Assembly: GCA_038064935.1 (NCBI GenBank)
Contig: JBBTRZ010000002.1
Span: forward strand, 1 to 44,763
Direction: 5' to 3'
DNA from: JAGVGK01 sp038064935
GTDB taxonomy: Bacteria > Patescibacteriota > Minisyncoccia > Phycocordibacterales > JACOZG01
DNA length: 44,763 bases
The notes below the pieces were generated by a model. The model saw only the letters and a program-made list of their open reading frames with translations, was not told the DNA's origin and did not search any database. How positions within the stretch are numbered: the stretch's first letter is position 1; each line of letters opens with the position of its first letter. Below are positions 13,505 to 20,790 of the stretch, one piece after another. Position numbers and translations under genes: made by a program.

Positions 13505-16156
13505 ATGAAGCAATACAATCACCGGGCGGTGGAGAGGAAGTGGCAGGGGGTGTGGGAGAAAAAGAAGTTTTATGGAGCCGCAGACAAAAGTAAGAAACCC
13601 AAATTCTATGGTTTAGTGGAATTTCCGTATCCGTCGGGCGAGGGGCTTCATGTCGGGCATGTGCGGAGTTATACCGGCATGGATGTGATTGCGCGGAAAC
13701 GGCGGGCGGAAGGTCACAATGTGCTTTACCCCATCGGCTGGGATGCCTTCGGCTTGCCCACGGAAAATTATGCGATTAAAACTGGCCAGGATCCTCGCGC
13801 CGTTACCAAGAAAAATAGTGATAATTTCCGCCGGCAATTGAAAGCGCTGGGGCTCTCCTTCGATTGGTCGCGGGAAATAAATACTTCGGATCCAAATTAT
13901 TATCGCTTCACCCAATGGATTTTCCTTCAATTTTTCAAACGCGGTTTGGCTTATAAAGCAAAAGTGCCAATCAATTGGTGTCCGAAAGACAAAATTGGTT
14001 TGGCTAATGAGGAAGTAGTGGATGGGAAGTGCGAACGCTGTGGCGCGGCCGTGGAGCCGAGGGAGAAGGAGCAATGGATGCTCGCGATCACCAAATATGC
14101 CGATCGCCTAGCAAAAGATTTGGATTTGGTGAATTATCCCGAGTCCATCAAAGTCCAGCAACGGAATTGGATTGGGCGGAGTGAGGGATGGGAGATTGAA
14201 TTTAAAATCAACCCCACCCCTAACCCCTCCCCAAAGGGGAGGGGGATTAATTCCCCCTCCTTTGGAGGGGGTGAGGGGGAGGTAGCTTTTGGCTACCAAA
14301 CCACTGATCCTAAAATTTGGCGAGCACTTCAGGATAAGACTTTAGAAATGAGGAAAAATTCCACGGAAGCAGAAAATGTAATGTGGCAAATGCTAAGAAA
14401 TAATTCTCTCGACTGTCATTTTCGCCGTCAACACATCATTGGAAAATTTATTGTGGATTTTGTTTGTTTAGAAAAAAAGCTGGTCATCGAAGTTGACGGT
14501 GACATCCACGATTATCAAAAAGAAGAGGATCGAGAAAGGACTGAATTTTTGGAAATCGAGGGATATAAAGTGATTAGATTTAGAAATGAAGAAGCCGTTC
14601 AAAATATTAGTTCAGTAAAAAATAAAATTGCTGAAATCCTTAAAGCCCTCTCCTTCGGGGAGGGTTTGGGTGGGGTGATTAAAATCTTCACCACTCGGCC
14701 GGAAACAATTTATGGAGCCACATTTGTGGCGATCACTGGTAAGACGGATCGCTTCACGGGCGAGTACGCAATCAATCCGGCGAATCAGGAAAAGATCCCA
14801 ATTTGGGAAGCTGAATATGTAATGAAGGATGTCGGCACCGGTGCCATTATGGGCGTGCCGGCTCGCGACACCCACGATTTAGAGTTTGCGAAGAAACACG
14901 GTTTGCCGGTTAAGGAAGCACCAATGGCTGATCAGAAAATTTGGACTAAAATTGGAGTTAAACCCATCACCACTTACAAACTTCGTGATTGGGTCTTCTC
15001 GCGACAGCGATATTGGGGCGAACCGATCCCGATTATCCATTGCGCCAAATGTGGAATCGTGCCGGTGCCGGAGGAAGATTTGCCGGTTAAGTTACCGAAG
15101 GTAAAAAATTATAAACCAACTGACAACGGTGATTCGCCCCTGGCTAATATCGCGAGTTGGGTTAATGTCGCATGTCCACGCTGTGGCGACAAAGCCAAAC
15201 GAGAGACGGATGTTATGCCGAATTGGGCCGGGTCGTCGTGGTATTATTTGGCTTATGTTGTTCATAAACCTAAAAGCTATGACCTAAAAGCTAAACGCTT
15301 ATTAAAAAAGTGGCTTCCGGTCGACTGGTACAACGGCGGGATGGAACATACTACTCTCCACCTTCTCTACTCCCGCTTCTGGCATAAAGTTCTCTATGAT
15401 TTGAAATTAGTACCCGGCCAAGAACCGTATCAAAAACGCACAGCGCATGGCTTCATTTTGGCGGCGGACGGCGAGAAAATGTCTAAATCGCGGGGCAATG
15501 TGGTAAACCCCGACGAAGTAATTAAACTCTATGGCGCTGACACCTTGCGTCTATATGAAATGTTTATGGGGCCGTTTGGTCAAGCCGTGTCGTGGCAGAC
15601 CGAGAGCATTATCGGTGTGCGGCGATTCTTGGAGAAAGTGTTTCGATATAGTGAAAAGCGTAAAACGCAAAATGTAAAACAAGTCACGCCAAATCAAAAA
15701 CTTAATTCTTTAATAAATGAAACGGTTAAAAAAGTTAGCGCCGATATTGAAGCGATGAAGTTCAATACGGCCGTGAGCCAGCTGATGATTTGTGCCAATC
15801 ACTTCGCCAAAGCCGAAACTGTGGTGAAAAAAGATTGGGAGACTTTCTTAATTTTACTTGCGCCCTTCGCGCCGCACTTGACTGAAGAATTGTGGGCGAC
15901 GCTCGGCCACCGCTCTTCAATCCAACTCGCGCCCTGGCCGGCATATGATGAGCGGCAAATTCAAGCCGGTGGCGTGATCGCCGTGCAAATTAATGGCAAA
16001 ACGCGCGCGACGATCGGAGTGGTGGAAAAGGGGGCGGAAGGTAGAATAAAAGAGTTGGCATTAGAGAATCCAGTGATTAAAAAATGGCTGATCGGTAAGA
16101 CAATCAATAAAATGATTTATGTCAAAGGCCGACTTATCAACATCGTTGTTGAATAA
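13505..16156 (+). CDS. leuS: Leucyl-tRNA synthetase with in-frame DUF559 nuclease insertion
   Basis: Charges tRNA-Leu. Class I motifs are present: HVGH in PYPSGEGLHVGH (residues 49-52) and EKMSKSRGN (KMSKS from residue 658). The CP1 editing domain begins at RNWIGRSEGWEIEFKI, but residues 236-394 are foreign: P/G-rich ends encoded by palindromes surround a complete DUF559 domain (IVDFVC D318, VIEVDG E329/D331). Synthetase sequence resumes with IFTTRPETIYGATF, and the editing Asp region (VPARDTHDLEFA) is kept. Without the 159-residue insert the enzyme is 724 aa, shorter than usual because the distal CP1 is trimmed. Further small repeat inserts lie at 15269-15300 and 15651-15680. The frame is open throughout, so the fusion is probably translated. 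Confidence 0.95.
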   Translation: MKQYNHRAVERKWQGVWEKKKFYGAADKSKKPKFYGLVEFPYPSGEGLHVGHVRSYTGMDVIARKRRAEGHNVLYPIGWDAFGLPTENYAIKTGQDPRAVTKKNSDNFRRQLKALGLSFDWSREINTSDPNYYRFTQWIFLQFFKRGLAYKAKVPINWCPKDKIGLANEEVVDGKCERCGAAVEPREKEQWMLAITKYADRLAKDLDLVNYPESIKVQQRNWIGRSEGWEIEFKINPTPNPSPKGRGINSPSFGGGEGEVAFGYQTTDPKIWRALQDKTLEMRKNSTEAENVMWQMLRNNSLDCHFRRQHIIGKFIVDFVCLEKKLVIEVDGDIHDYQKEEDRERTEFLEIEGYKVIRFRNEEAVQNISSVKNKIAEILKALSFGEGLGGVIKIFTTRPETIYGATFVAITGKTDRFTGEYAINPANQEKIPIWEAEYVMKDVGTGAIMGVPARDTHDLEFAKKHGLPVKEAPMADQKIWTKIGVKPITTYKLRDWVFSRQRYWGEPIPIIHCAKCGIVPVPEEDLPVKLPKVKNYKPTDNGDSPLANIASWVNVACPRCGDKAKRETDVMPNWAGSSWYYLAYVVHKPKSYDLKAKRLLKKWLPVDWYNGGMEHTTLHLLYSRFWHKVLYDLKLVPGQEPYQKRTAHGFILAADGEKMSKSRGNVVNPDEVIKLYGADTLRLYEMFMGPFGQAVSWQTESIIGVRRFLEKVFRYSEKRKTQNVKQVTPNQKLNSLINETVKKVSADIEAMKFNTAVSQLMICANHFAKAETVVKKDWETFLILLAPFAPHLTEELWATLGHRSSIQLAPWPAYDERQIQAGGVIAVQINGKTRATIGVVEKGAEGRIKELALENPVIKKWLIGKTINKMIYVKGRLINIVVE
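14202..14686 (+). mobile_element. DUF559 nuclease cassette with terminal inverted repeats and 8-bp target duplication
   Basis: The direct repeat TTAAAATC occurs at 14202-14209 and 14679-14686. Between them lies a 469-bp element. Its left end reads ACCCCACCCCTAACCCCTCC and its right end, reverse-complemented, ACCCCACCCAAACCCTCCCC: imperfect terminal inverted repeats of roughly 30 bp. The left end also holds two hairpins (CCCCTCCCC-AAA-GGGGAGGGG and CCCCCTCC-TTT-GGAGGGGG). The cargo is a DUF559/Vsr-like PD-(D/E)XK nuclease domain (TEAENVMWQML, FRRQHIIGKFIVDFVC, LVIEVDG, YKVIRFRNEE). Element plus one duplication is 477 bp, exactly 159 codons, so leuS stays in frame. No transposase is encoded. 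Confidence 0.8.
15269..15300 (+). repeat. AGCTAAAAGCTA repeat, copy D, inside leuS
   Basis: CCTAAAAGCTATGACCTAAA followed by AGCTAAACGCTT, translated as PKSYDLKAKRL between YYLAYVVHK and KWLPVDWYNGG of LeuRS. This sits in a variable loop before the WLPVDWY motif, where the enzyme tolerates length changes. Confidence 0.65.
15651..15680 (+). repeat. GTAAAACGCAAAATG repeat inside leuS
   Basis: GTGAAAAGCGTAAAACGCAA then AATGTAAAAC, translated as SEKRKTQNVKQ in the anticodon-binding region of LeuRS. The same word family occurs inverted at 49-77. Confidence 0.5.
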
Positions 16157-16222
16157 TGATATTTTTTGATTCATACTAGAGGTTGGTTAGGAGATCCCTT
16201 TCTTTTTTAATGGAGGTGCTTG

Positions 16223-16408
16223 ATGTCGTTGAAGATGTGGCGAGAAAATGTTTCGAGGCAAGGATCACGAAGACGAACTGCTTGCAATTTGTCAGCCAAA
16301 CATGTTCCGACCAAGGAAGAGGAGTATGACAAAGACGAAGAGCAATCGAGACCACCACCAACAGAAGTGGAACAACAACCCAGACGGGAAAGCGAAATGA
16401 TGGTGTAA
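16223..16408 (+). CDS. Small highly charged protein, 61 aa
   Basis: Not recognised. The start at 16223 is supported by a strong Shine-Dalgarno GGAGG with 6-nt spacing, the clearest RBS in this part of the window. An intrinsic terminator follows 42 bp after the stop. The protein starts MSLKMWRENVSRQGSRRRTA, then becomes acidic and Pro/Gln-rich (KEEEYDKDEEQSRPPPTEVEQQ); it is probably disordered and has no membrane segment. An own RBS and terminator between leuS and the next promoter support a real small gene, but coding conservation cannot be tested here. Confidence 0.5.
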   Translation: MSLKMWRENVSRQGSRRRTACNLSAKHVPTKEEEYDKDEEQSRPPPTEVEQQPRRESEMMV

Positions 16409-16450
16409 GACCGTGATCTAGTCTTAATCACCTGACAGCTTTTCCTTTCG

Positions 16451-16488
16451 AACGCCAGTTTACCTGTGGGTACACTGGCGTTTTTTTT
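16451..16488 (+). terminator. Intrinsic terminator after the 61-aa gene
   Basis: AACGCCAGT and ACTGGCGTT form a 9-bp stem that continues after one mismatch with TACC/GGTA around a TGTG loop, followed by a run of T. It separates the leuS region from the promoter at 16511. Confidence 0.93.
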
Positions 16489-16510
16489 ATCTCGATTTTT
16501 GTTACCCCGC

Positions 16511-16539
16511 TTGACTCCTTGACGACTATCGGCTAGGAT
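16511..16539 (+). promoter_or_regulatory. Sigma-70-type promoter for the sigma4/HARE-HTH gene
   Basis: TTGACT (16511-16516), a 17-bp spacer and TAGGAT (16534-16539). The start codon follows 14 bp downstream, so the 5' leader would be very short or absent. Confidence 0.7.
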
Positions 16540-16553
16540 GATAGAAATAAAAT

Positions 16554-17585
16554 ATGATTAAAGAAACCATCAGTTTCAGACCCAAGCAGGTGAGCAAGGC
16601 CCTGCTCGCGTCCCTGCCGGAGCGGGCCCAGGACATTATGAAGCGTCGCTATGGATTGGAAGAGGGGGAAGGTGAGACACTCGAGGCGATTGGCAAGCGC
16701 TATGGTATTACCCGGGAACGAGTCCGACAGATCGAAGAATTTTCTTTGCGGGCGATTCGCAAATCATCCGCTTTTAGCGTGACGCAAGAAGTGTTTGCTG
16801 AACTTGAAGCATCGCTTCACGAATATGGCGGGATTGTCCACGAGCGCGAGTTTTTAAATCATCTGGATAAGAATTTAGCGGTTCAAAATAATTTGCACTT
16901 CCTGCTCGTTTTAGGTGATGCCTTTACTCGTCTTAAGGAAGACGATCACTTCCATCATCGTTGGTTGGTTGACGAAACTCTTGCTAACCGGGTTCACGAA
17001 TCTCTCCAGCAAGTGACGGAAGCCCTGACAGACACTGATCTCCTCTCCGAGCGCGACATGGTTCTGCGCCTGCTCGTCGCTCTCAAGGAGCCAACTGGTG
17101 ATAGTCAGTTGGCGGAAAAAGCTCGCCGTTGGCTCTCAATCTCGAAGCGACTCGGCATCTCGCCGGTCGGCGAATGGGGTCTCGCCACCTCACCCTCCGT
17201 CCGCGTCCGTGGCGTCCGGGATTACGCCTTCCTCGTTTTGCGCCAACAGGGTTCGCCGATGCACTTCACGGAAGTGGCGAAGGCCATCAATACCATCTTC
17301 AGCCGGCGCGCCAACCCGGCCACTTGTCACAATGAGTTGATTAAAGATCAACGCTTTGTCCTCGTCGGCCGCGGCATCTATGCGCTCACCGAATGGGGTT
17401 ACGCCCCGGGCATTGTGCGCGATGTGATCCAAAATATTATTAAAGAACATGGCCCTTTAACCGAAGCGGAGGTGCTCGCCCGCGTCCTCAAGGAACGATA
17501 TGTCAAACCCAACACCGTTCTCGTTAATCTCAAAAACCCCAAATTTTTCAAAAAAGACAAAGAAGGTAAATACATAGCGGGGTAA
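16554..17585 (+). CDS. Sigma-70 region 4 / HARE-HTH regulator
   Basis: A 343-residue DNA-binding protein. Residues about 20-75 (RAQDIMKRRYGL ... GETLEAIGKRYGITRERVRQ) match sigma-70 region 4, the -35-binding helix-turn-helix, but no region 2 is present, so it cannot act alone as a sigma factor. Residues about 225-295 (DYAFLVLRQQGSPMHFTEVAKAI ... LVGRGIYALTEWG) are a HARE-HTH/RpoE-like winged helix related to the RNA polymerase delta subunit. A third winged-helix-like segment ends the protein (GPLTEAEVLARVLKERYVKP). A role in transcription, perhaps polymerase-associated, is likely. It has its own promoter and stands just before the DUF4268 gene. Confidence 0.8.
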   Translation: MIKETISFRPKQVSKALLASLPERAQDIMKRRYGLEEGEGETLEAIGKRYGITRERVRQIEEFSLRAIRKSSAFSVTQEVFAELEASLHEYGGIVHEREFLNHLDKNLAVQNNLHFLLVLGDAFTRLKEDDHFHHRWLVDETLANRVHESLQQVTEALTDTDLLSERDMVLRLLVALKEPTGDSQLAEKARRWLSISKRLGISPVGEWGLATSPSVRVRGVRDYAFLVLRQQGSPMHFTEVAKAINTIFSRRANPATCHNELIKDQRFVLVGRGIYALTEWGYAPGIVRDVIQNIIKEHGPLTEAEVLARVLKERYVKPNTVLVNLKNPKFFKKDKEGKYIAG

Positions 17586-17601
17586 AAATTTAAATTAACA
17601 A

Positions 17602-18552
17602 ATGTCGGACACGCCAATTTTGGGCAAGTTTAAAAAGATAGAACTTCGAGAGGTTTGGAAACATGAAGCCTTAGATTTTACCAACTGGTTGGCTAAGGTG
17701 GAAAATTTGAAACTTTTGGGTGATGGGATCGGTTTTGATCTTAAACTTACGCAAACTGAAGCACCAGTCGGTAGTTTTAATGTCGATATTTTAGCTGAGG
17801 AAGAAAACACTGGCCGGAAAATTATAATTGAGAATCAACTTGAGGCCACCGACCACGACCACTTAGGTAAAATTATCACCTACGCTTCGGGTTATAATGC
17901 GAGTGTTGTAGTTTGGGTTGTGGGAGATGTTCGAGAACAACACCGCCAGGCAATGGATTGGCTAAACGAACACACTGACGAAGATACAGAATTCTATCTT
18001 ATTCAATTGGAATTATGGCAGATTGGCGATTCCCCCTATGCTCCCAAGTTTGAGTTAGTATCAAAACCCAATGATTGGGCAAAAGTGGTTAGAGCATCTA
18101 GAGACACTACCGAATTAACAGAAACAAAATTGAAACAGCTAGAGTTTTGGGATCAGCTCAAAGAATATGCCAAGAAGAATAATTACAAACTTCGTCTTCA
18201 GAAAAGTTATCCTCAATGTTGGACTAACATTAGTATAGGCAATAGTGACGCCTATATTTCGTTGTCAATAAATTCTCGAGACAATATTTTTGGTGTAGAG
18301 ATATATATTCCCGATAACAAGGATTTGTATCAGCATCTGTTTGACCAGAAAAATGAGATTGAAACTATTTTAGGAGAACCATTGGAGTGGATGGAGTTAC
18401 CCAACAAGAAAGCCAGCCGAATCAAAGTGTCCATTCCGGGTGATTTTGACGATCGAAGTGAGTGGGAAGATTATTTCGAGTGGATGCTTGAAGAAGCTGA
18501 AAAGCTCAAAAAGATATTTCCAAAACACTGGCAAGGCGACGCCTTGCCGTAA
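17602..18552 (+). CDS. DUF4268 protein with PD-(D/E)XK nuclease-like N-terminus
   Basis: The 316-residue protein has two parts. Residues about 25-150 contain VGSFNVDILAEEENTGRKIIIENQLEATDHDHLGK in segments typical of restriction-endonuclease-like folds (Asp in VDIL, Glu and Gln in IENQ) plus a conserved YASGYNASVVVWV strand. Residues about 165-310 match DUF4268 (LKQLEFWDQLKEYAKKNN ... EWEDYFEWMLEEAEKLKKIF). Such genes are scattered in bacteria and often seen near defence loci; function is unverified. A stretch of 18 bases after this gene repeats the 3' end of the preceding gene, suggesting it was inserted. Confidence 0.75.
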   Translation: MSDTPILGKFKKIELREVWKHEALDFTNWLAKVENLKLLGDGIGFDLKLTQTEAPVGSFNVDILAEEENTGRKIIIENQLEATDHDHLGKIITYASGYNASVVVWVVGDVREQHRQAMDWLNEHTDEDTEFYLIQLELWQIGDSPYAPKFELVSKPNDWAKVVRASRDTTELTETKLKQLEFWDQLKEYAKKNNYKLRLQKSYPQCWTNISIGNSDAYISLSINSRDNIFGVEIYIPDNKDLYQHLFDQKNEIETILGEPLEWMELPNKKASRIKVSIPGDFDDRSEWEDYFEWMLEEAEKLKKIFPKHWQGDALP

Positions 18553-18626
18553 ACTGCGGGGTAGTTTCCCTTTCTCTAATTCGCGCGAATGAACGAATAG
18601 AAGCGGCTTGGTACCGGTGTGTTGGC

Positions 18627-18645
18627 AAGGTAAATACACAGCGGG
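18627..18645. repeat. Duplicated 3' end of the sigma4/HARE gene
   Basis: AAGGTAAATACACAGCGGG here repeats 17563-17580 (AAGGTAAATACATAGCGG) with one mismatch, and still encodes GKYTAG-stop like the GKYIAG-stop of the HARE gene. It brackets the DUF4268 gene. The rest of 18553-18699 shows no gene. Confidence 0.6.
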
Positions 18646-18699
18646 TTAATCGAATTGGGAAATTGGCGGGGGGAGGTTTTTATGGAATGATATTGGGGT

Positions 18700-19473
18700 A
18701 TGAAATTAATTGATGCTCACGCGCATTTGCCGTTTCCCCAATTTGCTGGGGATCGGGAAGAAGTGATTGCGCGGGCGCGCGCGGCCGGAGTGGGGATGAT
18801 TAATGTCGGGACTGATCTCGAGATTTCGCGCGCCGCGGTTAAGTTAGCTGAGCAAAATGATGATATGTGGGCGACAGTCGGGGTTCATCCGACAGATTTA
18901 CCTGCGGCGGACACGCTCGCTCAAACCTTGGCTGAACTAGAGAAATTGGCGAAACATCCCAAGGCGGTTGGTATTGGCGAGTGCGGACTCGACTATTTCC
19001 ATGTTTCTAATGAGTCTGAAAGACAAAGGCAAGCAGAAATTTTCAATCACCAAATTGAGCTAGCGTTAGCCGTAAATAAACCCTTGATGATTCATTGTCG
19101 TTTAGCTTATCAAAATTTACTCGCAATTATAAAAATTTTCCCGACAGTTAAAGGTAATGTTCATTTTTTCGCCGGTGATTGGGCCACCGCGCGGCAATTC
19201 CTTGATCTCGGCTTCACCCTGTCTTTTACCGGGGTGATTACCTTTACGACGGATTACGACGAAGTGCTGAAAAATATGCCACTCGATCGAATTTTAGTCG
19301 AGACGGATTGTCCGTTTGTCGCGCCAATGCCTTATCGTGGGAAGCGTAACGAGCCCGCGTATGTAGAAAGAGTCATGGCGCGGCTCGCCGAGATCAAAGG
19401 CTTCCCCTCGGCAGAAGTGGCCGCGGCGACACTCGCGAATACCAAACGGACTTTCAACCTTGCCGCTTTTTAA
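18700..19473 (+). CDS. tatD: TatD family metal-dependent hydrolase/DNase
   Basis: A 257-residue amidohydrolase-fold enzyme of the TatD/YcfH family (3'-5' exonuclease activity is known for E. coli TatD). Metal ligands are visible in DAHAHL (HxH), GECGLDYF (Glu), LMIHCR (His), NVHFFAG (His) and LVETDCPF (Asp). The usual PYRGKRNEPAYV segment after the Asp is present. The length is standard. It directly precedes the rpsF-ssb-rpsR operon, and the S6 start lies 13 bp after its stop. A housekeeping role in DNA repair or RNA turnover is likely. Confidence 0.93.
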   Translation: MKLIDAHAHLPFPQFAGDREEVIARARAAGVGMINVGTDLEISRAAVKLAEQNDDMWATVGVHPTDLPAADTLAQTLAELEKLAKHPKAVGIGECGLDYFHVSNESERQRQAEIFNHQIELALAVNKPLMIHCRLAYQNLLAIIKIFPTVKGNVHFFAGDWATARQFLDLGFTLSFTGVITFTTDYDEVLKNMPLDRILVETDCPFVAPMPYRGKRNEPAYVERVMARLAEIKGFPSAEVAAATLANTKRTFNLAAF

Positions 19474-19486
19474 TCCTTCTGCTAGT

Positions 19487-19984
19487 ATGCGAGGCATGAA
19501 AGATGTGTTGATTGACGACGAACACGAACTGCGCCGTTACGAAATCGGTTATCTTTTGGTTCCCATTATCGGGGCTGAACAAGTCGGAACGACGGTTGAC
19601 ACATTGATTCGAGGACCGATCATCGCCGCGGGTGGTCAGATTCTGGGGAGTGGCGAGCCCAAGCTTATCTCGCTTGCCTATTCGATGCGAAAAACCCTTG
19701 ATAATAAAAATCTTCGTTTCAAGGAGGGCTACTTCGGCTCACTTTTTTTCACCGCCTTCCCTCACCAGATTTCGTCTCTCGATCAGACCTTTCGTTCCTC
19801 GCCGGCGCTCCTTCGTTTCCTCATCACCGAGTTGCCGGCCCGTGCTGAAGAACCGGTCCGGCGGCCTAAGGAGATTGTCTCCCCGACGCCGCTCGATCAA
19901 GTGTCTAGACCCGAGTCCGGGCCAGTTCCACACCCCATGAGTCAAGCGGAAATGGATCGAGAAATTGACGAATTGCTTGTATAA
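19487..19984 (+). CDS. rpsF: Ribosomal protein bS6
   Basis: Small-subunit protein that pairs with bS18 on the 30S platform. The S6 fold is recognisable: RRYEIGYLLVPIIGAEQ (first strand), the helix, GGQILGSGEPKLISLAYSMRK (strands 2-3), LRFKEGYFGSLFFTAFP and SSPALLRFLITEL. A proline-rich C-terminal tail of about 45 residues ends MSQAEMDREIDELLV. Start codons at 19487 (MRGMKD) and 19496 (MKD) are both plausible. Gene order rpsF-ssb-rpsR is the classic bacterial one and strengthens the call. It contains the only HindIII site (AAGCTT, 19661) found outside 26.5-31.1 kb. Confidence 0.93.
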   Translation: MRGMKDVLIDDEHELRRYEIGYLLVPIIGAEQVGTTVDTLIRGPIIAAGGQILGSGEPKLISLAYSMRKTLDNKNLRFKEGYFGSLFFTAFPHQISSLDQTFRSSPALLRFLITELPARAEEPVRRPKEIVSPTPLDQVSRPESGPVPHPMSQAEMDREIDELLV

Positions 19985-19986
19985 AT

Positions 19987-20442
19987 ATGTATCTCAATAA
20001 AGCCATTCTGGTCGGCAATCTCACTCGTGATCCGGAGTTGAAAACTCTGCCCTCGGGGGTGAAGGTGACGACTTTCGGTTTGGCGACTAACAGTGTCTGG
20101 AAAGATAAGTCGGGGGTGAAAAAAGAAGATACCCAATTTCATAATATTGTCGTCTTCGGCCAGCAGGCCGACATCGTGGCTCAATACTTGAAGAAAGGGC
20201 AGTCGGCGCTCGTCGAAGGCCGGATTCAGAATCGAAGTTGGGATGCGCCGGATGGCGTTAAGAAGTATCGCTCCGAGATTGTGGCCGATCGGGTGCAGTT
20301 CGGGCCTAAGGCCGGCGGGGTGGGTGGTGGCGCGCCGTCCGGCGTCGATACCGGTGACGCCGGCCCCAATCCGGCGACGGAGTCGCTTAAGACGATTCAA
20401 TATCCGGATGAACAAATTAATCCCGCCGATATTCCTTTCTAA
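19987..20442 (+). CDS. ssb: Single-stranded DNA-binding protein
   Basis: A 151-residue SSB. The OB-fold runs from MYLNKAILVGNLTRDPELK to about residue 105 and includes FHNIVVFGQQADIVAQYLKKG and ALVEGRIQNRSW. The C-terminal tip NPADIPF is the conserved acidic/Phe tail that binds DNA replication and repair proteins. The linker is short and Gly-rich. It starts 2 bp after the rpsF stop and is followed by rpsR, so it is part of the S6-SSB-S18 operon. Confidence 0.97.
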   Translation: MYLNKAILVGNLTRDPELKTLPSGVKVTTFGLATNSVWKDKSGVKKEDTQFHNIVVFGQQADIVAQYLKKGQSALVEGRIQNRSWDAPDGVKKYRSEIVADRVQFGPKAGGVGGGAPSGVDTGDAGPNPATESLKTIQYPDEQINPADIPF

Positions 20443-20458
20443 CCTCCAACATTCAACT

Positions 20459-20659
20459 ATGAAATACTGTCATTTCTGCAACAACAATATCAAACAGGTT
20501 GATTACCAGGACATAGAGACCCTGCGACGATTTTTGGATACCCACGCGCGGATCAGCAATCGTCGGCGCACCGGCGTTTGTGCTTCTCACCAACGCCAAC
20601 TCTCCCTCGCGGTCAAGCATGCTCGCTTCCTCGCGCTTCTGCCCTTCCTCGCGCGGTAG
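20459..20659 (+). CDS. rpsR: Ribosomal protein bS18
   Basis: A 66-residue bS18, the 30S platform partner of bS6. It begins MKYCHFCNNNIKQVDYQDIE, with a CxxC pair as in the zinc-binding form, followed by TLRRFLDTHARISNRRRTG and CASHQRQLSLAVKHARFLAL. These are the diagnostic S18 segments, with the family's Y/D-L-R-F and I-x-x-R-R-x-T-G pattern. I chose the ATG at 20459, 16 bp after ssb, since an earlier start would run into ssb out of frame. It completes the rpsF-ssb-rpsR set. Confidence 0.93.
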   Translation: MKYCHFCNNNIKQVDYQDIETLRRFLDTHARISNRRRTGVCASHQRQLSLAVKHARFLALLPFLAR

Positions 20660-20670
20660 ATTTTCTATTT

Positions 20671-20741
20671 TGCCGGCTCGTCTAATGGTAGGACATCGCC
20701 CTCTGGAGGCGAGTATTGGGGTTCGAGTCCCTGGCCGGCAG
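20671..20741 (+). tRNA. tRNA-Gln (CTG anticodon)
   Basis: Acceptor TGCCGGC/GCCGGCA has the U1-A72 pair and G discriminator typical of bacterial tRNA-Gln. Anticodon stem TCGCC/GGCGA has loop CTCTGGA, anticodon CTG. T-arm is TTGGGGTTCGAGTCCCTGG. It marks the left edge of the first accessory block. Confidence 0.94.
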
Positions 20742-20747
20742 TTTGTC

Positions 20748-20776
20748 TTGAAAAATTACGAGCAATAAAGTAAAAT
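20748..20776 (+). promoter_or_regulatory. Promoter of the protease/HindIII-like operon
   Basis: TTGAAA (20748-20753), a 17-bp spacer and TAAAAT (20771-20776), 14 bp before the protease start codon. The promoter begins 7 bp after tRNA-Gln. Confidence 0.65.
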
Positions 20777-20790
20777 CACGATATCGCAGT

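Noticed and set aside
14108..14299. Minus-strand proline/glycine-rich frame in leuS
   Set aside because: It is the complement of the hairpin-rich left end of the DUF559 cassette and has no RBS or family features.
14210..14678. Intein in LeuRS
   Set aside because: The insert lacks Cys/Ser/Thr at its first position, has no terminal His-Asn followed by a nucleophile, and consists of palindrome-coded ends around a DUF559 domain. Its ends and the TTAAAATC duplication fit an inserted DNA element better.
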